The notes beneath the pieces are model-generated. The model made no database searches. It was not told the DNA's origin and was given only the letters and a program-made list of their open reading frames with translations. Made by a program: the position numbers and the translations under genes. A stretch of DNA of 64,000 nucleotides from Gibbula magus (Eukaryota > Mollusca > Gastropoda > Trochida > Trochidae). The stretch covers positions 39,830,873 to 39,894,872 of the forward strand of contig OW388291.1 of assembly GCA_936450465.1 (NCBI GenBank), in the 5' to 3' direction. This document shows, piece after piece, positions 11,555 to 23,889 of the stretch (its first letter is position 1; every line of letters begins with the position of its first letter).

Positions 11555-11785
11555 AAAATGGTCGTTTTGGAATCTCCTTAACTCAGCGTGACAGGAGAGT
11601 GAAAATTGGCAATTTGGCTTGTCTTCATGACGTGACAACCTACAGTAACCAAACGTCAATGAATTAGAGTCCAAGGTGGTACACTATGTCGACAACACAT
11701 CTTATTAACATAATTTTCATATTATGTACATTTAAATAGCGATGTTAGCACCCGATCGCTGTTTGAACAAACTACACATAAAATG
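11555..11785 (-). repeat. Inverted repeat partner of 16690-16915
   Basis: The reverse complement shares with 16690-16915 the ordered words GTTCAAACAGCGAT, GGGTGCTAA, ATCGCTATTT, GTTGTCGACATA, GTACACCTTGGA, GGAGAGTG and TCCAAAACGAC-like ends. It is probably a dispersed repeat present in opposite orientation either side of the G2 region. Confidence 0.65.
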
Positions 11786-12600
11786 GGTGAAATGTTCAGT
11801 ACTTCTTTACAAAAGATGTACTTATCAAAGACATTCAATATTTACTTAGTACAGTGGATGTATTTTGCTTTTGACGCTGTGTTAAAAGTGAAACATTTGC
11901 ATCAATTCTTCATTTCAATCTAATTTGACATTTTATTTGAGTATTTGTTTAATCTCTAATGTGCACAGCTTTTGAATATAAACCGATCTTCGGATGGAGG
12001 ATTTTAACAAAATTACTCCCAAAACATGGCTATAAAGTGTGAGCTGATAACATGTTGTATTGTTTGAATGAAGAATGGTATGTCGATGGTCGTATTTTTT
12101 TTGGAACAGCCACTTGTCTCGAGCAGAACGCGTCAAGCAAAATGCATTTGCAGTTCGCCTTTGTTTCCTACAGTTGAATCAACGGGATGAGAGTGTGACA
12201 GACCTTGATTGCCGTGATACCGAGACATCTATTCAACTAATTGTCATGGCAGTCAAGATGCGGATGAGAAAACTGGATTAACACAAGAAAACACAAGAGC
12301 ACGCCATAGCCCAAAACAAAACGTGCAGTGAATACAATGTACAAAAGGAAATATCTATACTCTTCTGTGACCATGACTTAAACAAGCCACTGTTACTGAA
12401 CGTAAAAACTGTTCGACCCCTATGAATGAAATCTGGAATGAAACCAATTATTTTCTGGTAAATTTCAATCGTTCAAACTGTTCATCGGTGTGAGTAATCA
12501 CAATTAGTTGATAATCCATTAACATTTGGCAATTTTCCAATTATCAAAACTATAACATTAGTGATATAAGCAGCAATACAGCCATCAAAGAGCTAATAAT
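11786..12600. other. Intergenic, no gene recognised
   Basis: No convincing frame or repeat; nothing recognised. Confidence 0.45.
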
Positions 12601-12776
12601 GTTATTAGGTCATCAATCATTATCACTGAAGTTCTAACGTGACAAAGTGTGTGCCGTGTGAAACATCGAATAATGTGAATATAAAATGATTAATGCATGA
12701 AGTGCAGTCACTGTAAGTTTGCAAACGTTCATGATGCCAGAATCCAGAACCTGAATATAGTTAGCACAAGACAACA
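12600..12776 (+). promoter_or_regulatory. Conserved 5' flank of receptor relic G2
   Basis: Shares ordered blocks with the flanks of the 14.65-kb fragment and of G3: GACA-rich start, GTGTGAAACATCGAATAAT, GCATGAAGTGCAGTC, then ACGTTCATGATG at the presumed start. Conservation in three paralogues could mark 5' UTR or promoter, or only shared ancestry. Confidence 0.4.
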
Positions 12777-13722
12777 GTGATCACCAAGGAAACAGAGCAA
12801 CACCCTGGAATCGGTATCTACACCATAACGATCATATGTATGCTGATCGGTATCTGTGGTAAAATTCTCGGAGCTGTCGTGCTGTCCAAACTGCAGAAAA
12901 CTGTTCCTGGTGTTCGACTCTTGAAGTTTCTTGCTTTCATTGATATCACCATCCTCTTGCAAATTCTCCTTCAATGGGTGTTGTACAACGTCAAAAGGAT
13001 TGAACATTGTCGTCATGGTTAGGATACATACATACGTGTTTCCTATGATGATGATCTCATACACATTTGAGATCTACTTCACCATGCTGATTGCATTACA
13101 GAGAGCTGTTGCCGTGGCTAAACCTCTGCAAGCTGCCCAGTATTTGAGGAGATCTGTCATTAACATTTCCATAATAGTGATGTTACTTTTTTCCTTTGCC
13201 TTGAATCTTCCATATTGGTTTATGTACAACCGAAACTTTTTCTTGGACCAGACGCGAAGCACAAACTCTTCTCTTTCATCTGATGCAGAATCTACTTCAC
13301 CAGTGAGTCAGTTTGCTTTTTCGAGCTATTTTAGATTCCATGATAAATATATCCTCTCAACATTTCGAGCTGTAATACCCCTGGTGTTTCTTGTGGTGTG
13401 CAACATAATCATCATCATCTTCTCCAGGAGGCGTGTCATCCAATCAACAGCAAAAAACCATGATCAACTAGTTGTCGTAAATATAGCCATTATTGTGATG
13501 TCAGTCATCACCCACATTACAACAGCATTTCCTCGAATGATTGGTTCTGATAATTGGAAAATGTACAAGGTAACTACAACTTTTCTTGTGTAGATCTGCT
13601 CTGCAAACTTTGTGTTCTACTGTATCTTCGGTCGTTCATTTAGAAAGACATTAAAAAAACCTCTTCTTAACAACATTTGTCAAAAGAATAGAATTCGAAC
13701 TGATTCCAATGAACTAAGTTAA
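12777..13722 (+). pseudogene. Receptor G2: broken 7TM receptor
   Basis: TM1-TM2 are read in one frame (ICGKILGAVVLSKLQKTVPG, with GK in place of GN) to a stop at 13020-13022. TM3-TM6 lie in the next frame (FEIYFTMLIALQRAVAVAKP, SRRRVIQSTAKN), so a frameshift lies between TM2 and TM3 near 12990. A second lesion, TAG at 13591-13593 in TM7, is followed by the expected CSANFVFYC and a tail ending at 13722. Closest relative in the window is G3, with which it shares a Ser/Thr-rich second extracellular loop. Two independent lesions make this a pseudogene. Confidence 0.85.
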
Positions 13723-13989
13723 AACAACTCTTGCCTAAAGACATGTCTCTGGTTTTCGGGATCCAGTCTCCTGTTAATTGAGGAGGTGCGTTTTACCCAA
13801 CATGAATAAAGCCTACAGGCCTTTGTTTATCTACTTACTCCCATTCATGTTTGTATTGCAAATCCTCATCATTCTCATGCTTCATCTCCATCATGTTTAT
13901 ATTGCAAATCCCCATTGTATACCAATCTCATGTATGTTAATCTCCCTGATTGACTTCCTTCACCATTGTTTTGTTTGCTATATAAATGT

Positions 13990-14100
13990 ACTATATTTTG
14001 TTATTTCCTCACATTCCACCTGATGAAGGAGTGAGTATATACTCCGAAACGTCGTGTATTTTCACATTAAAGAAGTTGTTATCCAGAAAATCTCTCTGTT
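13990..14100 (+). repeat. Dispersed GAAACGTCG motif block
   Basis: Contains GATGAAGGAGTGAGTATATA, then CTCCGAAACGTCG, then AAAGAAGTTGTTATCCA. The same order of words (GAAACGTCG next to an AATAAAGAAGTTG...ATCC stretch) occurs in the hairpins at 32815, 41928, 51042 and 56957. Confidence 0.55.
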
Positions 14101-14159
14101 CTTAGGATAAAGTAGTTTCTAACTCGGGCAATAGTTTTTTATGTACTTTCGGTTGGTTG

Positions 14160-14652
14160 ATACCATCTCAAAATTAAATCGTCTTTACAAATATGTCCAG
14201 ATTTGTATTAATGGATATGTGTACTATTCGCACGTGTAAGATACCTTTCTAAAATAGATTTATATTGTTCATAATGTGCTGTTCATCATCCTTTATTCAT
14301 TAATCTGCGTTGTCTCGTGTCTGTTTGCAAAACCAGTTGATGTTTTGAGAATATTCAAAGTATCATAAGTAATGCTAGATCTGTCGAGTAACAAGTACAT
14401 CGTATTTCAGATGATATCTGACACACATGATCATATCATGGAAAGCATGTCCCATTAATCAATTATATTACTCTTTATTGTTTACATCAAAACCATGCTG
14501 AACTAAAGGAACGACTGTTTGACATTTCCACCATCTGCCGCTTGACTTTCTCATGCTGACACATGTTGTCCCATGTGTAACGTCAAATAATCTAAATATA
14601 ATGGACTAGCTAATGAATGAAAGTGCTGTCACTGTAAAAATGTCAGACGGTC
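14160..14652 (+). repeat. Duplicated upstream block (with 18420-18877)
   Basis: Collinear with 18420-18877: CAGATTTGTATTAATGGATA, a CTGCTTGATTGATTAATC-like stretch, GTTGATGTTTTGA, GATATCTGACA, TCATGGATAGCATGTCC-like words, and AACTGAAGGAACGACTGTTT. It immediately precedes a receptor 5' fragment here and receptor G3 there, showing gene plus upstream duplication. Confidence 0.75.
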
Positions 14653-14820
14653 ATGTTGTTGGCGTGTCCAGAACCTGAATGTGAAGTTTGCACAAACAAT
14701 ATTTTGAATACAACAGTGATCACCATGGCAACAGTGGCCAACTCTGGGATAGTTGTCATCATCTGTATAAGTACATGCATATTGATAGGTAACTGTGGTA
14801 ACACCCAGTGGTCGAAATAG
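14653..14820 (+). pseudogene. 5' fragment of a G2/G3-type receptor
   Basis: A 55-codon stub aligned with the N-terminus and TM1 of G3: CPEPECEV, ILNTTVITM, then IGNCGN, after which similarity stops abruptly and a stop follows at 14818-14820. TM2-TM7 are missing. The sequence after 14820 is unrelated. It is a truncated duplicate lying between G2 and G3. Confidence 0.8.
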
Positions 14821-16689
14821 ACTTCGGTCCATAGGCCCGAGATTGACTGAGACATATTTGATTTGTTCCAAGTCATTATGGCCTGCAGCTATCAGGAAGC
14901 AAACTTCTTCATCTGATTTTAATATTTTTAGAAGATGACACACGTTGTTTTCGTCTACTAACAAATTGGTAAAAGAAGCTCGATATTCAAAAACGAAATG
15001 GCCCAGAAACGTGTTTCTCAACAACAAGTAAAGTTAGTCATCCTTGGTTTCTGAATACATCTATTTGGCATCCTATTGATTGGTTATAGTAAAATCATTT
15101 ACATGTATTCCAGCTTTGATTTTTACAAATTTCTAACGTTTCTTTCTTAATGGATGTTATTACCGAAAAAAGTGAATAACTCATGAAAATAAATGTGTAG
15201 AAATCACAAAAAGACAAAGTTCAAATGTGCTCATATTTACTTTTTTCGTTTCCCTTATTCATTAGATTCTGTGTAATAGAAAGAGGACGAATAGCAGTAC
15301 ATTATTGTCAAATGCTTGAGTCGTGAAAACATTTCTTAAAATGAATATATTTCAAATGAATTGTCAACAAATTTGGGAAACATTCCCTCGAATACAATAT
15401 GAAAAACATTGACATTTCTCATTTTCATATGCAAATGTTAGGGACATTGACGTCATCATCGGTACTGCGAGCACTGGATTATGAACACGTATATACTTAC
15501 AATTTAAAGATCCTTTTGAAAGTTGCAACAATTAGATACTTTTAAATTGTGTTATATGATGAAGGAATATACAGTGGGATTTTCTCATAACGCTTCACTA
15601 ATTTTGGCAATAGCATTGTAATATTATATTGCAGATTTTTTTCTGACCACAAGCTCGTCAACACAGAGCGTTTTGATTGCTAGTTCAGCATTTAAAAATA
15701 TTCCCCAACTGATTAAACAACAATTAAATGCAATAAATATTGCATCAAGCAGAAATGTGAATTTTTAAAAATTATTTGAGATGTTCTATATCAACTATTT
15801 CTGTATTAACAAATTTGACATTTGTTTTGTATATCATCATTGCCACGTTCTTAGATGTTCTTATTTGATTTTTTTTCTTTTGCTTTTAGTTTAGAAACAG
15901 ATCGACTTGCTTTTCTTGTTGTACAATTCAAAATCAAACTACCTTTTAGCAGTTGTGAATCAAGCCAAGTATATTAATATGTATTTTCAAGCTTTGTGTG
16001 AAAATATGTTCTTACTGATATTTATGTTTTGGCTTTCAGAATATTAAAATCTTTTAAATGATTACTTTATATTTAGGTCAAGAATGTTACCAGTTCAAAT
16101 TTTAACAAAACGTCAATACTATAAAATATCATTATTGGAATTTAGACCTATATGCCATAACAAATTGAATAGGTTTATTTTTCTCATTCGACATACTTAA
16201 AATTTGTCACAAGATATTTTTATTTATTATTTTTTAAGAGAACTATTTTCAAAGAAAGAGAGTTTGTAAGATTTTCATCCAAATTTATTTCAATTATAAT
16301 GTGTCTGATAAAATGGCATGATATTCCAAAAAGAAACAAAATTATTTTTCAAATATGTTTTTACTTCAACATAAAATACTGAGAAAAAATGGTAGAATAA
16401 GTAATTCTTGTCTTATTCTGAATGTATTGTCAACACAATAAGTTATTTTTCACACAAAACACTCTAACATTTTATGAAAATACAAAATTTTCCATTTTCT
16501 CTGGTACTCTAGACAACGGAATGCCTTTGGTATACAAGAAGAGGATATATAAAAACAATATTTGGTGTATTTACATTTGTTTTCATTTCGAAACTAAGTT
16601 TTAGCACAGAAGGTTAGGATCCACAGTGTCTGACCTGTGGGTCCTTAAGGCCTTCAGCTGATACATTTCACTCATTGTGGTATGATCCT
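14821..16689. other. Intergenic, no gene recognised
   Basis: A minus-strand open stretch at 14.80-15.03 kb (about 75 codons before the receptor fragment) matches nothing I know. The remainder is AT-rich with no repeat structure I can support. Confidence 0.45.
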
Positions 16690-16915
16690 GTTATTTGTAC
16701 GGTTGTTCAAACAGCGATAGGGTGCTAAAATCGCTATTTCAAGAGAGTTTTTTGGACACAATTGTTTACATTTGAAATCAAATTTACAAAGTATGGAAAT
16801 AATGTAAATACAAAGGTGTTGTCGACATAATGTACACCTTGGAAAGAAAAGCCAAATAGCCATAGTTCACTCTCCTATCATACTAAGTAAAGGAGATTTC
16901 AAAACGACGATTTTT
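16690..16915 (+). repeat. Inverted repeat partner of 11555-11785
   Basis: See the partner: GTTCAAACAGCGAT at the left and AAAACGACGA at the right occur inverted 5 kb upstream. Divergence is substantial. Confidence 0.65.
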
Positions 16916-17559
16916 TTAAAGGCCTGTTTTTCTTAAACATAATAAGATAATGTTTCAAATAAGAAATAATATATCACACGTGTACATGTAATTCGAACCT
17001 TACCGACGGACAAGAATGAAACAGACGCCAAGTATTATTAGTAGAGTACACATTACCTCTGCCGCTATTGACACAAACTTCCTTCATTAACGATATACGA
17101 ACTTCCTTCATTAACGATATATGAACAGAAAGAAACCACAGGATTTTTCTCTCTCCTTCTATGTCGTATAAATTGAAAGTAGGATATTTCTTAGTTTAAA
17201 AAATGCGGCTGTTCCGAACTTTCGGTGTTGATATGCATACAAACAAGGCATCTAGTCTATCTATTAAAGTTGATCATGAGTGATCAAGTTAATTCATTTG
17301 AGTAAATTCATACTATTTGTCATTCTTCATGTCATAAAATTTCGACTTACTTACAGAGAAGATTACCAAAAACTACTTTAACGCCTACCGAGTATCTTCG
17401 AAATTGAAGATGGTATTCATTTGTTCGATACCAAGTATATTTTAAAGGAGTGGGTATCAAATCTAAAACACTTTCTTGATTTGTGAAAGAAACAGTCATT
17501 ATGTAATGGATAAAACCTCAATTTCGAGAACTAACCAGAGTTTGTGGATCCCTGGGAGG

Positions 17560-17875
17560 AGAGGATGAAACCTCCTCTAAGGGTCAACATTTGAAATTTC
17601 AGAAAAGGGTTAACAATTGAACATTTTGAAAATGCCCGAGTAAAGGTTGTTTTTTATATCTAGACAAATATTATCGCATCAATATAAAAAGCAAAGATAA
17701 ATTACATAAATCATGTAATATCGAGATACAGTTGAACACGGAGATAACTACTCAAAGGCCCAAAGAATTACACTGTTCATATTTCGCATTGGCATATTGT
17801 ATGAAGAGCATGTAACCTCCTCTCAGGGTCAACAATTTGAAATTTCAGGAAAGGGTTAACGAAGTTGTCGGGCAT
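17560..17875 (+). repeat. Pair of short direct repeats about 250 bp apart
   Basis: AACCTCCTCTAAGGGTCAAC...AAGGGTTAAC at 17570-17615 recurs as AACCTCCTCTCAGGGTCAAC...AAGGGTTAAC at 17813-17865. Just upstream, CTTCCTTCATTAACGATATA is repeated twice in tandem at 17090-17122. Confidence 0.7.
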
Positions 17876-18419
17876 AAAGAAATGACCTCCTTCCGTCCGT
17901 CCATTCGTCCGGGTTTTGTTTCCGGACGAGAACTCTGTAGAACTGTGAGACTAGCTCAATGAAACTTGGTATGTGGAACAGTCATGTAGAAGTGCCTTTT
18001 AGAATTTTCAACTTTTTTAGAATTTTATTATTATCTGTTTTCATGGAAACATAACTTAACCCATTATTTCCTTACCAGAACTCAAAACACTGTAAGACAT
18101 ACCTCAATGAAAGTTACTGTATGGAAACAATCATCATGTGTTTTTCATCTTGTTAGACTTAAATTTTGGACTTTTTAACTATTTCCAATTGCTTTTCACA
18201 ATTTCACCTCGAGAACAGATGTTGAAAATTGCTAAACAGAGATTAATACATATTTGGAAGTATGTATTCTTGCGTAGCATGACTTTATAACTAAATAGGT
18301 TTTATTAAAGAATGAAGTTCCATAATCATTGTTTGCTATGTTTGAAACTTTCTCATTTGGCGGGGAATATAGTAGACTCTGTCTCCTTGTTTCTTCTGAT
18401 TTCCCTCCCCAAAAATGGA
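17876..18419. other. Intergenic, no gene recognised
   Basis: Includes TCCGTCCGTCCATTCGTCCG near 17892 and AT-rich sequence; nothing further recognised. Confidence 0.4.
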
Positions 18420-18877
18420 CAGATTTTCATTAATGGATACATGTATGAACACTATTAGCAGCTGTAATCTACCCTTCTAAATTAAAATATCCTTGTTCAT
18501 TGTGCTATGTGTAACTCTTGATTGATTAATCGCCGTTGTCTCTTGTCTGCTTATGATAACAGTTGATGTTTTGAAAATGTGAAAAGTGTCATATGTAATG
18601 TCATATCTATCGATGGAGTCACAAATACATTGGATTTGAAATGATATCTGACATAAATGATCACGTCATGGATAGCATGTCCCCCTAATCAATTTTATTT
18701 CTCTACACTGTTTACATCGAAACCACGCTGAACTGAAGGAACGACTGTTTGACATTTCCACCATCTCCTCTCTGACTTTCTAACGCTGACAAATGCTGTC
18801 TCATATGTACCGTGGACTAACCTTAATGTAATAGACAAATGCATGAAAGTGCAGTCGCTCTACGATTTCAGACGTTC
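18420..18877 (+). promoter_or_regulatory. Upstream block of receptor G3
   Basis: Collinear with 14160-14652 and partly with 12600-12776. The conserved run ends at TTCAGACGTTCATGATG, which overlaps the favoured start codon of G3. Candidate 5' UTR/promoter; no TATA assignment attempted. Confidence 0.45.
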
Positions 18878-19849
18878 ATGATGTCGGTGTATCCAGAACC
18901 TGAATATGAAGTTATCACAGAAAATATTTTCAATACAACAGTTATCACCATGAAAACGGAGGACAAATCTGGGATAGTTTTCTTCATAATTATAAGCACG
19001 TGCATACTGATCGGTATCTGTAGTAACATTCTTGGAGCTGTCGTGCTGTCCAAACTGCAGAAAACTGTTCCTGGTGTTCGACTCTTGAAGTTTCTTGCTT
19101 TCATCGATATCATCCTTCTTTTGCAAATCCTCTTTGAATGGATGTTCAACTTCAAATGGAGATGAACTGACAGCGTCGTCATGAATGGAATACATACATA
19201 CGTGTTTCCAATGCTGATGACCTCATACACATTTGAGATCTACATCACCATGCTGATTGCATTACAGAGAGCTGTTGCCGTGGCTAAACCTCTGCAAGCT
19301 GCCCAGTATTTGAGGAGATCTGTCATCAACGTTTCCATAATAGTGATGATAATTTTTTCCTTTGCCTTGAACCTTCCATACTGGTTTATCTTCAAACGAA
19401 ACTTTTCCCGGGACAACTTTCAAAGCACAAACACTTCTCTTTTATCGGATACAGGTTCTATCTCACCATATAGCCAGTTTACCTTTTCGAGCTATTTCAG
19501 ATTCCATGATACATATATCCTCTCAACATTTCGAGCTGTGATCCCCCTTGTGTTTCTTGTTGTGTGCAACATAATCATTATCATCTTCTCCAGGAGGCGT
19601 GTCATCCAATCAACAGCAAGAAACAATGACCAGCTGGTAGTCATCAATATAGCCATTATTATGATGTCAATCCTCACTCACATTACAACAGCATTGGAAA
19701 GATGCAGTGTTTTTCCAGTGGTGGACATGTACAAAGTAACTACAACTCTTTTAGTTGTAAACTGTTCTGCAAATTTTGTATTCTACTGTATCTTCGGTCG
19801 TTTGTTTAGAAAAACATTGAATACTCTTCTAAACAAAATGTTTTTATAA
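18878..19849 (+). pseudogene. Receptor G3: 7TM receptor with a single in-frame stop
   Basis: One continuous frame from the methionine at 18878 (a further methionine lies upstream at 18839) to 19849, interrupted only by TGA at 19163-19165 between TM2 and TM3. Before it: CSNILGAVVLSKLQKTVPGV and FIDIILLLQILFEW. After it: FEIYITMLIALQRAVAVAKP, AVIPLVFLVVCNIIIIIFSR, and VNCSANFVFYCIFG for TM7. N-terminal NTT glycosylation site. The C-tail is short. Apart from the stop the gene is complete, about 323 codons. It could be a recent pseudogene, a segregating null, readthrough or a sequence error. Confidence 0.85.
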
Positions 19850-20630
19850 AACAGAAATATAACTGATCCCCCCCATGAATTAAGCTAAAACTAGTTTGTT
19901 TTGTACTAAGTATTTTTGGGACATTTCGGGACGCAGGAAATTCAGGAATTGTTCCATGCGTTGTATGGTGAGAGGCAGTAGCTCCCCAAACAGAGAGACA
20001 GACGTCTGATTTGTGTACATTTCTAGTGTGTTCAATGTTAATGCAATGTGTCTTTTAAACGACTCCAGCCATCATACTTATTTCACCATATTTTATACTG
20101 ATTTTAGTGATCTTCATTTTGCTAGAATTAAAATTCAATTAGTTTTCTGATGTTGTCAATTGCAATTGTCCTTACGATGAAAAAAGCAGCTGATGCAACT
20201 TTTTGGAGATGTATGTAAACTCGAGTAATTTTTAATATATGTACCATTCCGTCATAGATTCCCTTGTGACATAATAGTGATACAGCTTGAAGAAGCAGTT
20301 TTAAAGTGTATATATGTGTCCAAGGGATCGGCATTGTATTGTAACAGGGTTAGGTGTTAGATTTACTCACATTGTTATGAAATCAATAAACGGAGCTATA
20401 CATTCACCTTTTCTAACAACATTTTTTTAACCATTCACAAAGACTGATTATTTTGTTCCAATGTCTATCACAGTGTTTATCAATTCAGTTGTAATCCAGA
20501 TAGACCATAGCCAACATGTATCGATAATGATTCAGATTTTGAGATCAGGCAGCATACTTTCAGCTACATCTGTTTCAATCTATTTGCGCCATCAATAACT
20601 GACAGTATGATAGTTTATATTCTTTTGTTG
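19850..20630. other. Intergenic, no gene recognised
   Basis: 3' flank of G3 and AT-rich spacer. Nothing further recognised. Confidence 0.5.
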
Positions 20631-20939
20631 ATCATGACATTGAGCTTTAAAACGTAAAATACAATAAATGCCAAAAAAGTGAATGCATATTGACATTCAT
20701 AGGTAATGAAAGCACACTAAAACCGTCTCTTATGTTTCATGTTTACTGAATCATTTACTGAATCAGACACCATGCCATCCACTTACTCCAAATTAGCATT
20801 TCCTTCATTTATTATTTACACATCATGTTTAAGTACATGGCAGGCATATGAAAGGATCTCTACGGTTTATGGATCATTATATTCCCCACGTGTGTACACA
20901 CTGTTTGGGTTTTCATCTAATGTTAAACCTTCATTGTTG
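20631..20939 (+). promoter_or_regulatory. 5' flank of receptor G4, related to the G1/G5-G7 flank
   Basis: TTTACTGAATCATTTACTGA and ACCATGCCA match, in the same sense relative to the gene, the flank upstream of G1 (minus strand, near 8427-8460). The hexamer at the element B target (CCATGC/GCATGG) is uninterrupted, giving a second empty site. Confidence 0.55.
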
Positions 20940-21924
20940 ATGATGTCGCATGGACAAGAGGAGGAAACCAGCATCAAGGAGTTTTACTATACGAATGGGA
21001 CAAGCTCTTTGGTTCCACAATCAGCAAGGTCGAGGGATGTATATGCTATGAGTATGTGTGTCTGCATCATCATTGGTATATGTGGAAACATTCTTGGAAC
21101 CGTTGTGTTATCAAGACTGCAGAGATATGTTTCCCGGTGTTCGACTATTGAAGTTTCTCGGCTTCATAGACGTGGTTCTTCTTGTTTTCATTGCCTTTGA
21201 AACTGTGTTCTTCCACGTGGAAATATCAAAATCAGTTGAGCTCATCATGAGCGGCATATACACATTTGAGTTCCCTACTGCAATGGCCTCATACATATTT
21301 GAGATCTACTTCACCATGCTGATTGCATTACAGAGAGTTTTGGCTGTGGCCAGACCTCTGCAAGCGTCTCGGTATTTGAGGAGATCTGTCATCAACATAT
21401 GTATAGTGGTTCTTTTCGTTTTCTCAATATTCTTGAATTTTCCATACTGGTTTATGTACAAACACGATTTTTACTGGAATAATGACCTCAACATCACATG
21501 GATTATGTTTGAATATTCGAATTTTTCTTCTTCACAATTATTTAATTTCCACGAAAACTATGTTCTCTTCACCTTTCGAGCTGTGATTCTCCTGGTGTTT
21601 CTTGTGGCGTGCAACATAATCATCATCATCTTCTCCAGGAGACGTGTCATTCAATCAACAGGAAGAAACCATGATCAACTAGTTGTCGTCAATATAGCAA
21701 TTATTTTGATGTCAGTCATCACCCACATTACAACAGCATGCGAGAGAGCGTTTGGTTTCGATGGGACCTTAGACAAGGTAACTCAAATTTTTGTTGTATT
21801 GAACTGTTCAGCGAACTGGATATTCTACTGTATGTTTGGGAGGTCGTTCAGGAACATGTTAAGAGAGCTCTTGAAGTCACCATGCAAGAGTAAGTGGAAG
21901 TTGAAAGGATTCACAAAGAAGTAA
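20940..21924 (+). pseudogene. Receptor G4: 7TM receptor with one frameshift
   Basis: Starts at the MMSHGQEEE methionine (20940), reads through TM1 (CGNILGTVVLSRLQ), then loses frame at 21127-21133, where AGAGATATGTTTCCCGG carries one extra base relative to AGAGATCTGTTCCCGG of the paralogues. The second frame continues from FPGVRLLKFLGFIDVVLLVF to the end at 21924, including ALQRVLAVARPLQASRYLRR, SRRRVIQSTGRN and NCSANWIFYCMFG. Domain layout and missing class A motifs are as in G1; the ICL tail is lysine-rich. The lesion is a single base, so recent loss or sequence error are both possible. Confidence 0.85.
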
Positions 21925-22374
21925 AATGTTCGATTTATATGCTGGAATACATGGTGATGCTTCAAATAGAAAACTTTGACTAGTGTGTTGGAATTAACAG
22001 ACATTGCTTTCTCAGAATGCTTACTTCTCCAGCATACACTCCCGAACTGATGGACTATTCGACGAGTGTTGGGAATCATTTGCTGGATGCTCATTTTCGT
22101 TTATCTTAAGTAACTCATCTTTAGAGAACTTTGGAGTTTTGAAATGTTCACATTGAAGATAGATTGTCTTGTCTACGTTTGAGAATTCAATCTACAATCA
22201 GCGTGATCTGCTAGAAGCAGGACTTTTGTGAATGTTATTTTGTAGCTAATATTAGATATGTGTCATTGCATTAGGAATAGTTTGTTAGATTGTGGCTGAT
22301 CAATGATTATAGATTAAATATTGAGAAAAGGGACTTGAAGTGACCAGTTCACCGAGAACTCGTTGTTATTGACC

Positions 22375-22945
22375 CGAGATAGCTCTCATCATTCACATAT
22401 ATACAAAACTTGCGAATACAACTGAATGACCATTAATATGTACCATAGATTTTTGAAAGGCCACATGATTTTATTATTGTATTTATTGTAATTGTATTGT
22501 ACTAATGGAATTACACATATTTCAACGTAACATATATGCATTTGTGAACATTTCACATGATGACAGGAGAAATAACTCGTTTTTGATGATTTTAAGATAC
22601 TGTTCAACTACAAGACACACACTTCCTGGAGCTACTGATCTATGATATTAATTCTCACTACAACTTAGAAAGATGGAGGTAGAAGTGACTTTTGTTCGGC
22701 AGGTCAGTGTACATACATCACAGGTCACAGGTGTCATTTTGTATCAGTTGATATATTTAAATTTTAAATTGATCTATAATCAATAAATTCATGTATAAAT
22801 AAATATATTTATTGATAATCGATTTTCACATAATATCTATATTTATATTTATCCGAATGTTACCATATTTCTGAAAATAACACAATACTGTACTGTCTAC
22901 CTGAAGTATACGCATTTACGAATATATTTAAGACAGTGGAGCTAA
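22375..22945 (+). repeat. Duplicated block, copy without insertion
   Basis: Matches 24098-24561 joined to 25478-25565. GAGATAGCTCTCATCATTCA opens both copies and GCATTTACRAATATATTTAAG closes both. Here CACATAATATCT runs directly into ATATTTATATTTATCCGAAT, the pre-insertion state for MITE M2. Confidence 0.85.
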
Positions 22946-23885
22946 CTCGTTTATATATTTATAGTATAACTTACTGTTAAACAAGAACCCTTTAGTTTCC
23001 TGAGGATGTTAATGTTCAAAATCATCTCACCTTTGAGATGCTAGGTACATGTGACTCTACTTCAGTAGCTCAGTATACATATGTGCACAAAGCTTTGTCA
23101 CAGGTTAACCGATTTTGAAAAAAATATCTATTGATCTTTGATTTACACGTAATATCTGTGGATGTATCCTTTGCCTTAACTGTTAAACAATAGAGACACT
23201 TTATTGCGATTACTAGGTTTGTAAGATTTGTATAGAGTGGTACTACACTATTTAAATGAAATTCATGAATACTGCATTCGTTGTCATTATCGACTTTGAA
23301 TAACAAATTATTTCTTATAAAACGTTCGGTACATCTTTTGTAATGGTCGGAAAAGGACACAAGCGCAAAAGGATCTCTGTCTGTTAAATCTCCAAGTTAG
23401 TAAGTATGTGAGTATCCAAAAGGAAAAGTTGAATAGTGCAAAGTCAACATTTACTGTGTCGATGTAGTGCAGCAACTTGAACTATCATTATTACACTGTT
23501 TGTGTATTTTAGTGCTTATATAATGCAATGTGTGATGTATTTGATGTATTGCTGCAATGTGAAAGGTAAACTGATTCATGTTTTTGCTAAAGGGATATAC
23601 TTATATTTGTTATACCATATTCTATTTAAATTACTTAATGTAAGAATGTGATCTGGTTTAAGATAATATTTTTCGAATCAGATGAACAAACAATACAACC
23701 ATCATAATTTCAGAGTCAAAGTAAAACAACGGTTTGCAATGTATATACATTTTCCGTTTGCTTTTTGTATATAATAAATTAAAGAAGACTATGTGCTTGT
23801 CTTCAATTGTATTTTATTTACGACAAAATCATTTTAATTCTAAACATATATAGAGGGATTTTGCTTTATTTGAAATGAGTGAAAC
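22946..23885. other. Intergenic, no gene recognised
   Basis: AT-rich, short frames only. Nothing recognised. Confidence 0.45.
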
Positions 23886-23889
23886 AGAT

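Noticed and set aside
14629..15027. 132-codon minus-strand gene
   Set aside because: Its C-terminal half is antisense to the receptor stub, and the N-terminal half matches no family I recognise. Possibly a relic, but not supportable as a gene.
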